The notes: generated by a model from the sequence alone, not told the origin. A stretch of DNA of 64,000 nt from Lantana camara (GCA_037501455.1 CM074863.1:7002001-7066000), one strand, 5' to 3'; shown: positions 22,512 through 33,995, numbered from the stretch's first letter. Numbers and translations are program-made.

Positions 22512-24840
22512 TTTTCCTTTCTTTAATATATATATTGCTTCCAACCCTTTTGAAATGCACAATTACCCTGTTGTGTGTGTTCCAAGATTGGATTTTTATG
22601 GGATTTGATGGAGGGAATAGATTGAAAATAGGAGATGTTTGGTGGGTTGGACTTAGTTTTCTTGTCTTTTATGTTTTGTAGGATCAAATATTTGATTGTT
22701 AATAATGGTTGGTGGCTTAGTGGATTTCAATGGTATAGGGAATTAAGGGAGGAAGAAGTAGTGGAGAATTTTGGGATGTGAATGTTAAGGTACTTTTGTT
22801 GAGTAGAGTTTGATTCAAGTAAAGGTTTTGTGGAAGGTGAGACTTGCACATCATCATTTATATCTTTTTATTTTATTTTAACTTTTGAATTCTTTACTTA
22901 GGCTTTGTTTTGATAATATTTAATACTTTCTTGGAGTTGGGTTTGTTTGAATTGAATTGGGATGTGTTAGAAGCTATTAGAATTTGTTATTATTCTGACC
23001 AGATTCGGAATAAATGCAGTTTTGAATTGATTAAATAAAGAAGATTGTTACTTTGTTAAATACTTGCTAGCTAGTGTTCACATGGATTAATAAAGAATAA
23101 TTTATATTATGAATTAATATTCTTGAAGTTTTCCGTTTTAATGATGAAAATAATTAAACTTGGACATCCGTTTTGAAGTGTCCAACTAATTATAATGACA
23201 AGTGTAATAATATAATTATTATTTAATTTGTGACTTTTTTAAAGTTTTCACAAATTACACGACAAATATAAAACTTTCGTTTTTTTATTATACTGATTTA
23301 GTCGAATCGAGTTCGAATTTAAAATAAGTACGAAAAAACTTTATATCTTGCGAGTTGGGAATTCCTCATAAATAAGCAAAATTGAAGGTCTAGCTATTGC
23401 ACAAGCACAACGGAAAGTTCGCTAGAATTTAAAATAGGTAAAATTTCGTTTTACCGTATTTCATGAGGTTTAGTCAGTGGAGGACCCAATTAGAATTTAG
23501 AAGTGACCTTCCAATTGATCAAAATAATTCTACTTGTACCAATTGAATTATTGAGTGTGGATTATGATTATTTTGAAATTATTATTATTATTATTATTAT
23601 GGAGTGTAAGGGGCTTTATTTACGATGGTTGAAGCCATTATGGGATTTATTGATGTACCGAAATCTCGATAATATATAAAGGAATTAATGTTATGATATT
23701 ATTGAGGTCATTTACTGTACACACCTACCCCTACCAGCTTAATTATGCATTCGGACAAGAAAGTTTGACGATTAATGTGCCATACAAGTGCAATGTGCAT
23801 GTGATTTGGACGTAATATCAATAGTTTTTTGGTTGATAACCAGGAGTTTTTATTAAGATATATTTTAACTACTATTAATTATAAAATACTATGCACAATG
23901 AAAATTATTATTATTATCCACAAGTTTGTAAACCGCTGATCTTTGAGATGTCATATACTAATCTGTGTGTAGCTTGAATCTAATAACTAATAAGGTTGAA
24001 CCAGTGCAACAAGAGACCAAATATTATATTCATTCCTATGATTTGTGTGAAATTTAGAAAGAACAAAGAATAAAAAAATATGCATAATAGAATTGATAAT
24101 ATGTTTAGTAGTATTCGATCCGCATCAAATTTGAACTGAAATTTTTCTGTAAATTTGATCTGAAATTTTTCTGTAAACGTCCAATCGCCCACACATTTAA
24201 CTACTCAATTTGAAAAATATAAGAGACTCACATGGTCCATTGACAATAAATTTAAAACGAAACCTGCTCCAACAGCATTTCCAATTAAATACCATATTAA
24301 TAAGCATGACAATAGTTTGGCTAATGCTTACATATATTTGTTTGTGTGTAGCGTAAATACCAATGTATTTATTTGTAGTGACAGATTTATTTTTTTTTTT
24401 TGTTGGCAAGGGACAGAATTAGACAATTAGTTAAGCTCTCGCACACATCCTCTTTGTACTCATGCGATATTAAATAACACAGTTGGCACCTTTAATAGTT
24501 GTCTCGGGGTAGTTGGGGAAGAAGAATACATGTACAAAGACGAGTACGCGCACTTAATAATTTTTTCTTCATTAGTTGTCCATCATCATCCAACCAAAAT
24601 AAGACAAAGGGTTTGTATAGAACTGAAAAGCAGAAGCTGTTTTGGGGCTGTTGGGTGCCATAGCGACGGGTTTTGTGGAAAAAGCTAAGAGCACATTGAG
24701 AGGAAAAGAAGCAAAAGTGAAAGCTGATTTTGGTTTCCGAGGCCTAAAGAAGGGCGTATTTTAATTAGTGAATGTTGTTGGTCTGTTCACTGTTGTAATT
24801 TGGGATTAATTAAGTTTAAAGCCAACTTAACCGAGTTTAT
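22512..24840. other. Intergenic: upstream of RopGAP, no gene seen
   Basis: AT-rich DNA with an (ATT)n tract at about 23579-23600 and short A/T runs (near 24390). Small ORFs here lack conserved features. Nothing else is recognised. Confidence 0.5.
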
Positions 24841-24844
24841 TGCA

Positions 24845-25080
24845 CCAAAAATCCTGCGATATACCTAATTAACATTCAAAACCCTGTGATCTGAAAATTC
24901 TCAAAGCGAACCGTGTGGTTGCAATAAATTAGAACTCAATTAAAATTTCAAACCCTACAGCCGTGATTGTAGGGTTTTGAGTGCTAACTTTAATATAATC
25001 ACAGGGTTTTCAGTGCTAATTTATATAATCACAGGGTTCTCTTTGAGAATTTTCAAATTAAGGCATAACACAGGAGATAT
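24845..25080. repeat. Inverted and tandem repeat with AACCCTGTGAT motif
   Basis: The phrase AACCCTGTGAT or its complement occurs several times. GAAAATTCTCAAAG near 24890 is mirrored near 25050, and two direct copies of TATAATCACAGGGTT lie in the right half. This is likely a degraded foldback MITE; no target duplication is evident. Confidence 0.45.
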
Positions 25081-25218
25081 CAAAGCAAAAAACTCCAACT
25101 TAACCACTAAGGTAGCTTGGTGATCGACATCAAAGGTTCAGGATTAACTTATGTTCGTGTCAAACTCAACTCGACTCGGCTCAAAATGCATCCCTATCAT
25201 GTAAGGGAAAGAACACTC

Positions 25219-25463
25219 ACCCCCACGGGTTTAACTCAACGGTAACATAAATAGCAGAATTGGAACAAGGACCCAGGATCAAACTCTGACAGGCGCAGTT
25301 GTGGGGGTTTTATCCATCCAATGTGTTGGGTAGCCCCTTGTGGCCACCAAAAACCGTCCTCCTACCTTGTGGGGCCGTGAGTCACCATGATTTACCTCCT
25401 CTCTTATTGGTGTAAGATCACTTAGGAGGGACGCCTAAGGTGGGCGATTCCACCTTTTGGAAC
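25219..25463 (+). mobile_element. tRNA-derived SINE with perfect 16-bp target duplication
   Basis: A 245-bp insert lies between two identical copies of AAGGGAAAGAACACTC (25203-25218 and 25464-25479). The head has an A-box (GTTTAACTCAACGGTAA) and a B-box (GGATCAAACTC) 35-40 bp apart. The body shares GGCCG..GAGT and TGATTTACCT.CTCTC blocks with the element at 48238-48535. There is no clear poly-A tail. Confidence 0.82.
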
Positions 25464-25811
25464 AAGGGAAAGAACACTCCAAATTTTAACATTATTAATG
25501 GTTTTGTTATTGGAGCTTTCTAGTAAAACATGCACAATTCATTACTTATAATTTTAAGTGACAAAAACCACCTCTGGTAAAATGGAAAACAATACTCAAG
25601 GCGATAATACCCCCAACAAACTCCAAATTACATTTCAAAGCATGCTGTTGGATAAAGATAGATTTGCAAACAATCGAGCAAGCGAGCTAATCTAAGTGTT
25701 CACATAAGATCAGAATAAAAAAAAGGCGAAGGCGATAATTAATCCTCTGCTTGAGCATCCAAGATATCGGCCACTACAAATTAGAAGGGTTTGGTACATA
25801 AACATATACAA

Positions 25812-27270
25812 TTACTGTGCTCTAGCAACGGGCTCGAGAGCTTCAACGGTAACCACACTGTTTCCCCTGATAACCTGCAATAGAAGCAAATGGGTTTGTT
25901 AGTTTGACCATCACATGATGACAATTGAAAAGAATTCATGCAACAACCAGGAGTTAAGAGAAGGACTGACCACCATGCCTATGTCCGTTTTCTCATTTCC
26001 ATTCACTTCAACAGTGTTGTCCACCACCAGGTTCATGAACTGATCGAAACCTCGAAGTGTCCCGACCACCATCCGATTGGCATTAAGCTTTACTGGAAAT
26101 ACAGAATCGAAGGGTTTAAGAAACACACATCAATATGTGAAATAAACATGACAGCTAACAACAGCAATAGGGGAAAGTTAGCCGAACATTCAGATGATTC
26201 CTCAATACCGCACCCAACTAATGTACTAAAACACTAAATGTCAATGCTAATTCATTAAAAATGAAACGGTGTTAAGCAAGCTTTACAGTACAATCAAAAT
26301 TAGAGATAAACATATGATAGAAAGTATTAGACACGAGTACAAAATACAGAGAACTTTACAAAATAAATTAACTAAAAGAACATGTACAACTTCTAACAAT
26401 ACATTAGCAGTTTAGGATGGAGCAACACAAAGAAAATGACAGTAGCAAGGTAAAACTTAAAATGATTGTAGGACAGTTGAAGCTTCTGAGACAGTTTGTC
26501 TCATTTCTTTATACATAATCAAGAAAGCAATCATATCATATGTTTCTCGGGTAGTTCCAATTTATCCGTCACTTTCCTTATCCATGCTCATCCACTGAAT
26601 ACAAGTTGTAAAACTAACATCACTCTACAGTAACACCAATGTCTACAGATTGCTACTTCACAAAATAATCAAAGAAAAGAATTATGTTAGATATAGGTAA
26701 CTTCCGAGCATTCATTCAAGAGTCTAAAAATTTGTTCCCCAAGTAATTTGAGCAAAAGAAGTTCCATTTCATTCATCACGAAGTTCCAAGTAATTTGAGC
26801 AAATAAAAAATATGCTCCAAAGACGCTCCATTTCATTCATCACGAAGTTCAATTTTCTCCTCCAAAAACCTTCTATCACTTCGCCATATCTTCAGCCACA
26901 TTAAACTCTGACCCAATTTACTTACCCTCAAATCTCAATTTCAAGCGAAACACATATAACTAAATCCCTCTACCCCTAAGGAAATCAAATTATCACAACA
27001 TAGAAGCCACAAATTTAGACAGAAAAAAAAAATATGCAGTCTTCAAACCGGAAAAAAAATAGTTACAAAGCAGCTTTTATTCAGTATAATACATGATAAC
27101 GGAACGAGAACTCACTCTGTAGCTTCTTGTCCATATATCTGCCATTAAAAGGAATGTAACAATTAGCTATTCTGAAGCAGAAGTAAAACGCAGAAACTAA
27201 GAATAAAATTTTAACAATAAGATGGAGAGACTTACTTCTTGAGATCCGGAGGCTGTCCCGACCTGCTCAT
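25812..27270 (-). CDS. Small nuclear ribonucleoprotein G (SmG)
   Basis: Four short exons: 27270-27236, 27138-27116, 26092-25971, 25874-25812. They join in phase to give exactly 80 residues, the usual plant SmG length. SmG is one of seven Sm proteins forming the ring on U1, U2, U4 and U5 snRNAs in the spliceosome. The N-terminus MSRSGQPPDLKKYMDKKLQ is the SmG hallmark. The Sm1 motif (LNANRMVVGTLRGFDQFMNL) and Sm2 motif (VIRGNSVVTVEALEP) are intact, including the RGNS loop that contacts RNA. The 23-nt exon 2 lies between introns of 97 bp and about 1.0 kb. The upstream region has several TGGGCC/GGCCCA site II motifs. Arabidopsis At3g11500, beside At3g11490 (RopGAP), is the probable orthologue. 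Confidence 0.95.
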
Positions 27271-27419
27271 GATGAAATCCTTGAGAGAGAACGGAGCTTC
27301 AGTCGGGGTTTATCGCTCTTCAAAACCCTAGAAATTGAGAACAAACGCAGTGTGCCAGTGTCGATCAAAACTCAGAAAAAATTGGTACGAAATTCTATAC
27401 GAATAATACGAAATTATAA

Positions 27420-27485
27420 CGGGCTGGGCCTGGACCTTAGATCAATTTCATAGACGATTTGGGCTGTTCTCCAAGGCCCAAATAA
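27420..27485 (-). promoter_or_regulatory. Site II (TGGGCC/GGCCCA) cluster upstream of SmG
   Basis: Within about 60 bp are GGGCTGGGCC, TTGGGCTG and AAGGCCCAAATA. Repeated TGGGCY motifs mark promoters of growth-linked housekeeping genes in plants. They lie 150-215 bp upstream of the SmG ATG. Confidence 0.55.
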
Positions 27486-27489
27486 GGTA

Positions 27490-28130
27490 GGTAATATAAA
27501 AACAGGTGTGTTACCTTAAATTATTTTTGCACCCCGTTGCTAGTTTCCAAAAAATTTACCTCATTGCACAAACCACCTGTAAATTTGAGAAATTACAAAA
27601 ATTGGTACAACGAAGCCTTAAGTTTGGTATACTATCATAGTAATAAAATTTAAAATTACATATTAATTAATATATGTCAAAGTAAAGAATAAAATATTAA
27701 ATTTAACATTATCAAAACACGTTGTTTCAAATGTAATGTGAACTTTTGAGAACAGTTTTTTTAAATTTATTTATAATTTCCCGAATTCAATTTTTTTTGA
27801 ATAAATTAACACCGTGATAGTGAAAAACATTCCCCTAATCCCATTTGGCCATTTCTTATCGATAGATAGAATATGTGCTTTTTTTTTTCTCAAATACATG
27901 CATCTCTTGCATAAGTTAAGACTATGTATTAAACTATAAGTAACCAATTAAGTCAGCCATTTTAATGGAAAGTTGTCGAATTAATCTTAAAGAAATCAAA
28001 TAAAAGTATATCTTAACTCTTAATACTTTGAATTTTGAGTATAATAATATTCCACGATGGTACCACGAAATTTGATGCGGAAAATGAAGTACATGATTGT
28101 CCGGAATACCGCAAACTCAACACATTTGCC
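27490..28130. other. Intergenic, AT-rich, no gene
   Basis: 27540-27610 has ACAAACCACCTGTAAATTTG and GAGAAATTACAAAA, resembling one arm of the intronic MITE family, so it may be a half element. The rest is AT-rich with a T-run near 27880. Confidence 0.4.
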
Positions 28131-28219
28131 GCAAAACACACTAACATAATACTTGAAAAATGGGCACAATAAATAAGTTGAATTAGAATTGGATTACATT
28201 TACTGGCAAAGAACCATAC
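28131..28219. repeat. Pre-insertion 89-bp duplication, copy 1 (copy 2 at 30757-30845)
   Basis: The 89 bp left of the LTR element (GCAAAACACACTAAC... to ...GAACCATAC) reappear almost unchanged to its right. Both copies are followed by TGTT. The element therefore inserted at the junction of an existing tandem duplication. Confidence 0.85.
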
Positions 28220-28671
28220 TGTTAGGGAAAAATAAATAAAATAGCTATTTTTTCCCTTTCCCTTTTGGAGCGCTTTCAAGAAAAAAAAATAACCGAGAAA
28301 TTAAAGAGAATAACAACACAAAGATTTAACGTGGAAAACTCCCCAATTGGAGAAAAACCACGGGCCCACCAAAAAATATTCACTATATGGAAATTATTAC
28401 ACCATACAATGCACAATATTTTCTCACACACCCTCACTTCCTAAAATACTATACTCAAAGAGATCTCCAAGAGAATTATCTCTAAACCTCTTTAATAGTA
28501 AACAAGGAAATAAATATTTTTTTCCTTTGTGTTGCAAATAAAACATTGAAGGGGTTGGAGTTTATATACAACTCTCAACCTCCTCTCCAAACAAAAATAT
28601 TCGATGTGGGACGTGCAACATTGGCAGCCTTTGTTGACTTCTTTTCTTTTCTTCAATAAACAACTTCAACA
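28220..28671 (-). repeat. 3' LTR of the gag-only element
   Basis: 452 bp, TG...CA ends. It contains TATATAAA on the element's sense strand (near 28562) as its promoter. It differs from the other LTR by one C/T change near 28490. Confidence 0.92.
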
Positions 28672-29155
28672 AATCTCCACCTTTTGAAGAGAAGAAAATA
28701 CAATCCGTTGGCCCTTTATAGTTGTCCAGCTACACATAACAAAATCAGTTCTCCACCTGACTTTAAACTCGGCCAACCATGTGTAACTGCAACTTTCACA
28801 TTGTCTGCTACTGACAATCATAATTCTAAATTCAAGAATTATCATACCCCCACCATAAAGAGTACATCCACTCAAATTGAAAAACCAATCTAAGAATTTT
28901 CACTTGAAATTACTTCCCAATTTCAAGAATTTCATATTCGGCACATGTCGAAAAACACTTGCTAATAACTTATGGTGCAACCCTCTTGTTGATTTCTTGA
29001 GAGTTCATTAGCCATCGACATCCTTTCCACCACACACCTTGCATCACCTATCAACCAATGCCCATGTGCAAACTTGTGGACCCGCTACCAATCAAACATC
29101 CTCTTCCATGGCAACTCTAAAGGTAGCATTCATGCCATGAGGATCTTCATCTTCC

Positions 29156-29983
29156 TTACAAAGAAATATCATCCCTTTGCTCAAGGAAGACAACATTGGC
29201 AGCAATTCCTTTGGAGCTTCCAGCCGAACTAGCCCCATTATTTGGACAGTTACTCTTAACATGTCCCGGTTGACCACAACTCCAGCAAACGACCTTCTTC
29301 TTGGAGCTTTTATTTTTCTTCCATTTTCCTTCAACAACAAAAGCTGAATCTTCCCGAGATTTTTCATCTCCATTCTTCAGTCTTTTCTCCTCAGAAATCA
29401 ATTTGCTTGTCACTTCTGAGAAAATCACAGTTTCCTTCCCATACATTAAAATGGGTTGCATATGCTTGTAGGAAGATGGAAGAGACCAGATGAGTCGAAG
29501 TGCCTTGTCTTCCTCATCAATTTTCACTCCAATAGATTCCAATTCAGAAACAATCCCATTTAAGACACTCAGATGATCAGAAATAGTTGTACCTTCATCC
29601 ATTTGCAATTTATGAAATTGCTCCTTCAAATATAACCTATTTGAAATACTTTTGGTTTGGTACAACTCTTCAAGTTTCTCCCACAACTCCTTTGATGTAG
29701 ACAATCCAATCACATTAGCAAGAACATTCTTAGCTAAACATAAGCGAATTTGACTTGCCGCTTTCATGTCTAGCTCTTCCCATTCTTCATCACTAATTTT
29801 GGATTTTTCTGAGTCTTTACTGCCTTCAAATTTTTCTGAACTCTTGTCATCTTTTCCGCTGGTTGATCTCCCTTTCAATGCCTTGTGCAATCCAGATTGG
29901 ATTAACACATCCTTGACTTGCACTTGCCACAAGCCAAAATTAATTCTCCCATCAAATTTCTCAATCTCAAATTTTGTCCCCAT
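29156..29983 (-). CDS. Copia-type Gag polyprotein (UBN2 domain plus zinc knuckle)
   Basis: An intact 275-codon ORF. It begins MGTKFEIEKFDGRINFGLWQ, the usual Copia Gag start. A UBN2/Retrotran_gag region follows (LWEKLEELYQTKSISNRLYL, then FHKLQMDEGTTISDHLSVLN). Near the C-terminus is a CCHC zinc knuckle, CWSCGQPGHVKSNC (C-x2-C-x4-H-x4-C), that binds RNA. In full Copia elements the frame continues into protease; here it ends soon after the knuckle with its own stop. The intact frame and near-identical LTRs suggest recent activity. Gag would form virus-like particles. Confidence 0.92.
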   Translation of the reverse strand: MGTKFEIEKFDGRINFGLWQVQVKDVLIQSGLHKALKGRSTSGKDDKSSEKFEGSKDSEKSKISDEEWEELDMKAASQIRLCLAKNVLANVIGLSTSKELWEKLEELYQTKSISNRLYLKEQFHKLQMDEGTTISDHLSVLNGIVSELESIGVKIDEEDKALRLIWSLPSSYKHMQPILMYGKETVIFSEVTSKLISEEKRLKNGDEKSREDSAFVVEGKWKKNKSSKKKVVCWSCGQPGHVKSNCPNNGASSAGSSKGIAANVVFLEQRDDISL

Positions 29984-30172
29984 CTTGCTTATCAGTACTA
30001 ATAAATGAACAATAGTAATGCAAAGTACCCACTAAATTAGTTCCCAAGAAAGAGAGGTGGATCACAAGGGATACACTTAAGTACCAAGTCTTTCCTAGCC
30101 AGAACCTTTTTAGATTGTACTTATTCCCACTATTTCCAAATATACAAGTACCCAAAGCAACTCCACGAGAAT

Positions 30173-30265
30173 AGCAAACTCCACCGGAATCGGACCCCAC
30201 TTGCTACTCCGCCAAGAATTTTAGCAAACTCCACCGGAATCGGACTCCACTTGCTACTTTGCCAG
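30173..30265. repeat. ~48-bp tandem duplication in the element's leader
   Basis: The block AGCAAACTCCACCGGAATCG, followed by a short stretch ending CACTTGCTAC, occurs twice between the primer-binding site and gag. It may influence leader RNA structure or packaging. Confidence 0.6.
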
Positions 30266-30295
30266 GACGAAACAACCTGGGCTCTTGATACCACT

Positions 30296-30747
30296 TGTTA
30301 GGGAAAAATAAATAAAATAGCTATTTTTTCCCTTTCCCTTTTGGAGCGCTTTCAAGAAAAAAAAATAACCGAGAAATTAAAGAGAATAACAACACAAAGA
30401 TTTAACGTGGAAAACTCCCCAATTGGAGAAAAACCACGGGCCCACCAAAAAATATTCACTATATGGAAATTATTACACCATACAATGCACAATATTTTCT
30501 CACACACCCTCACTTCCTAAAATACTATACTCAAAGAGATCTCCAAGAGAATTATCTCTAAATCTCTTTAATAGTAAACAAGGAAATAAATATTTTTTTC
30601 CTTTGTGTTGCAAATAAAACATTGAAGGGGTTGGAGTTTATATACAACTCTCAACCTCCTCTCCAAACAAAAATATTCGATGTGGGACGTGCAACATTGG
30701 CAGCCTTTGTTGACTTCTTTTCTTTTCTTCAATAAACAACTTCAACA
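30296..30747 (-). repeat. 5' LTR of the gag-only element
   Basis: 452 bp, same length and ends as the copy at 28220-28671. The primer-binding site lies directly inside it at about 30281-30293. Confidence 0.92.
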
Positions 30748-30859
30748 CATACTGTTGCAAAACACACTAACATAATACTTGAAAAATGGGCACAATAAAT
30801 AAGTTGAATTAGAATCGGATTACATTTACTGGCAAAGAACCATACTGTTGAGACACATG

Positions 30860-33042
30860 TTCTCCATAGATAAAATCAATAATTTTTAATTCTAGTTTGA
30901 CTATAATATGCTCTATTTAATTGGAAAGGACATAAATTATAATTAAGAGTAGATTTCGATTGAAGGACACGGAAAGCACTTCTCTTAACTTGAACAGATC
31001 ATATCTATAGGTTCTTATTTTTTTAATTAAAAATTAGGATATATTACATTAGACCCACATAATAAAGTGTGTTTATATATTAAATTTGATCAATTAAATT
31101 TTACCTTTTAATTATGACGGGTTGATTGATTACCAAACACCTCCTCAGTTAAATTCCATTAGTAATTAATATATTTTCCATCACAATTTGATATGTAATA
31201 CTAATGCCATAATTTTCATATTTCTCGGTTGTGCAAGTGAATCCTTAACTAAGTTTTATAAAATCTCCAATATCACCAATGTATTTTGCTATTTATCAAT
31301 TTGATCCACGGCATATCAAAATATATATTCATATATAGGTACACCTAATTATAAGAGTGTAGACGTAATTTATCCTAAAAATTAACAAAACTTTCAATCT
31401 CATATTTTAAATCAAATTGCCACAATGATGTGAAGTACATGGACATAACGTTTTTGTCCTTACTTAGCTCCTTACAATCATTTGGCCTCAAAATAATTCA
31501 CATACACATATCAAATGTCAACAAAAAGCTTTTCTAGATTCGTTTGGGGCATTGGATCAAATTTAGAAGCAAAAGCTAATTGCCGTCTTTGCTTACTTAT
31601 TTGCCTCCAAGAAGCTGACATATATTAACAGGTCCCAGCTTCATGAGTCTACATAATCTAAGAACTAAAGTTGGTAGTTGACTTAACCTTATTCACACAA
31701 ACAGATTATCATATTCATATCATATATCAAACCATTAATCTAAGCCGTCCACACCAAATACTGTTCTCTGATTAGTTTTACCCCTTCTCTGCCAAGAAAA
31801 GTGATGTTAGCTAGGGATATTAATTCCCTTCAATTTGGTCTTAAAATATATGAAAGAATGACATTTTTCTTAGGGTTTGTGTTCAATTACAATGCAACAG
31901 TTGTACCCAATCTTTTGTTTGATTTTGGCTCAAGATTGAAAATGATTGATTTAATTATATATCAATGATTCTTTCACCAGGTTGGATAATCAGACGTTAT
32001 GGTTGGTATGATTATTCTTGAGACCTTAAATTAATTTTGTGCACTGGTGCAGTACTTTCCAGACAAATTAAATATATAGTTGCTAATTTTAATTATTCAA
32101 GTTCAAGATATATTTTTAAGAACTCAAATTCAAGATTTTGGGCTAAGTTAAGGTAGCAATATCAAACCATTAAATAATATAAATTTGCAACCGATTGATG
32201 TGATGAATATAATTATAATGCTTGGGAGCTTGACATACACAATTATACGTATGTGGATTATTTATTTTGGTTCTCCACTTGTGTTTTTTTAGCTCGGTCT
32301 CACTATATAATTTAATTTTACTAATTTAGTTATAAATTATTCTATTCACAAGGTCATAATTTGAACTCTAAACCTTATTTTACCAATTCAATTGTTTCAT
32401 TCTCAGGTTTAGAGTTTGAGCCTTAGATCTTATTTATTTTCCTAAATTTTACTTGTCTAATTCAGCTGCTCTATTCACAAGGTTACAATTCAAAAGATAA
32501 ATCTTATCTTCTCAACCCAATTAGTACTCTCTAGTCACACGGTATGAGTTTAGACCCTAAATCTTATATAAGATATATGTGGGGTTTTTCTTTTCATTAC
32601 ACCAACTAAAATTTGAAACTTGGTATTATGTGGATATTTATGGTATTTATAGGCCATCACATTTGATAGAACACCACCAATACCTCTCAACAATTTGCTA
32701 GTGCACCTTCTAGTTAGTGGCCATTACAATTCAGAAAAGCCTTATACTATTCATGTGGTTTTAACCATTCAATGACGGCCCTCCCTAAAATTATTATATG
32801 GCATATATAAAACTAATCTGTTTCTAATTGCACTTAACTATTAATAAGTCAAAACAAAAATAAAGACAAACCACTTCAGAAAAATAATAAACTAGCACAA
32901 TTATAGCCTCCCCAGTGTATTTTAAAAGTCAAAAAGATGACCACCTTGGCAACCCCACCCCACCCCACCCCCAAACACAACTACAAAACCACCATTAACT
33001 CCCTCATTATCTCCATCCCCATTCCAAAATCTCATCTCAAAA
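30860..33042. other. Intergenic: upstream region of the SAUR gene
   Basis: 2.2 kb of AT-rich DNA with no ORF worth reporting. 32300-32560 has three loosely repeated phrases about TTCACAAGGT and AAATCTTAT, probably an old tandem repeat. A C-rich stretch (CCCCACCCCACC) lies at 32955-32972, just before the SAUR. Confidence 0.45.
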
Positions 33043-33426
33043 ATGTTGAGCAAGAAATTTGGTTCGATGAAGAAGCTAGCCAAGAAAGTTAAGTCAATCA
33101 AATACACCAACTTTGAGCAATCGTATTACGAATGCTTAAACACTGACAACGAAGGCGGCGGTGGCGGCTCCTCCCCTTCCACCGCCGCCGGAACTTTCCC
33201 GGTGTACGTGGGCGAGTGCCGCCAGAGATTCGTGGTGCCCACCACCTATCTGTCTCACCCTTTGTTCAAGATTATGTTGGAAAAGGCTTACGATGAATTC
33301 GGATTCGACCAGAGAAATGGGCTCGTTATTCCATGCAGCGTTGCTGCTTTTCAAGAGGTGATCGGAGCTGTGGAGTGCTGCAATCGGAGATTCGATTTTA
33401 GAGACTTAGTACAAGAGTTTATTTAG
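33043..33426 (+). CDS. SAUR-like auxin-responsive protein
   Basis: An intronless gene of 127 codons, typical for SAURs. The basic N-terminus MLSKKFGSMKKLAKKVKSIK is followed by a Gly/Ser/Pro-rich spacer (about 45-60). The core SAUR domain follows: GTFPVYVGECRQRFVVPTTYL, HPLFKIMLEKAYDEFGF and NGLVIPCSVAAFQEVI. SAURs inhibit PP2C.D phosphatases at the plasma membrane, which activates H+-ATPases and drives cell expansion. The spacer, the YVGE motif and the C-terminal extension ending VQEFI suggest the SAUR72/76-like group, but I cannot name the member. The start is clear (AAAAATGTTGAG). No classic TGTCTC cluster was noted upstream. Confidence 0.92.
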   Translation: MLSKKFGSMKKLAKKVKSIKYTNFEQSYYECLNTDNEGGGGGSSPSTAAGTFPVYVGECRQRFVVPTTYLSHPLFKIMLEKAYDEFGFDQRNGLVIPCSVAAFQEVIGAVECCNRRFDFRDLVQEFI

Positions 33427-33429
33427 GGT

Positions 33430-33995
33430 TTTAGAGTCATGTAAGTGCAGCAGGCCTTTTGTCATTATACATATTTACCCTTTCTTTAGATCATTGATGA
33501 TCATGTACGTAGTTCGTCTAGAGTAGTGTTTGTTAGCGTATGTCTGATTATAGGGTTCCATTTGGAGATCGAAGTAGTTGTAATTAGACTTTGTGAAGAA
33601 ACAAATTTTGTAACAGTACTTTGCTGGGCAATGTCAGAAGTAATTTAGCTCGCAGCATTTGTAGCTAGCAAGTTCCAACTTCCAAGTTCCAAGCTTACAA
33701 ATTACGAGTTTACAACCACTACACCTCTTCTTTTCTTGTACAGTTTTTATGAGTGACGGTCAAACTTGACGATTCAAGATTATAAGTAAAAGTGTTTGGG
33801 AACAATACCCCGACAATTTAACCTCAGTTCCTAACGCGATTGCCACTCCCAAATATTCTGTTTAATTTGGGAAACCGGGATTAGTGTAGTTAATTAATTT
33901 ACGCGGATCTTGACCTACCTAGTCCAAAATTTTATTAACGGTCGCGGTCCTCGTAAATTCAAAAGCATATTGAAATGATATTTATTTTCTATATA
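33430..33995. other. SAUR 3' region, then intergenic DNA
   Basis: No gene is seen. Phrases GTTCCAA/CCAAGTTCC repeat at 33671-33690. The rest is AT-rich. Confidence 0.4.

Larger units (their letters stand above)
28220..30747 (-). mobile_element. Young gag-only LTR retrotransposon (TR-GAG type, Copia lineage)
   Basis: A complete 2,528-bp element. Two 452-bp LTRs (28220-28671, 30296-30747) begin TGTT and end AACA and differ at one base by my reading. The 5-bp target duplication CATAC flanks it (28215-28219, 30748-30752). Read on the minus strand, the primer-binding site next to the 5' LTR is TGGTATCAAGAGCC, an initiator-tRNA-Met-type site with one extra A. A purine-rich tract (AAAAGGTGGAGATT) precedes the 3' LTR. 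The only protein is gag; protease, integrase, reverse transcriptase and RNase H are absent, not just broken, because the internal region is only 1.6 kb. Movement would need enzymes in trans. Confidence 0.93.

Noticed and set aside
29092..29373. Second minus-strand ORF overlapping gag
   Set aside because: Different frame over the zinc-knuckle region; no protease motif (D-S/T-G), so not a pol remnant.
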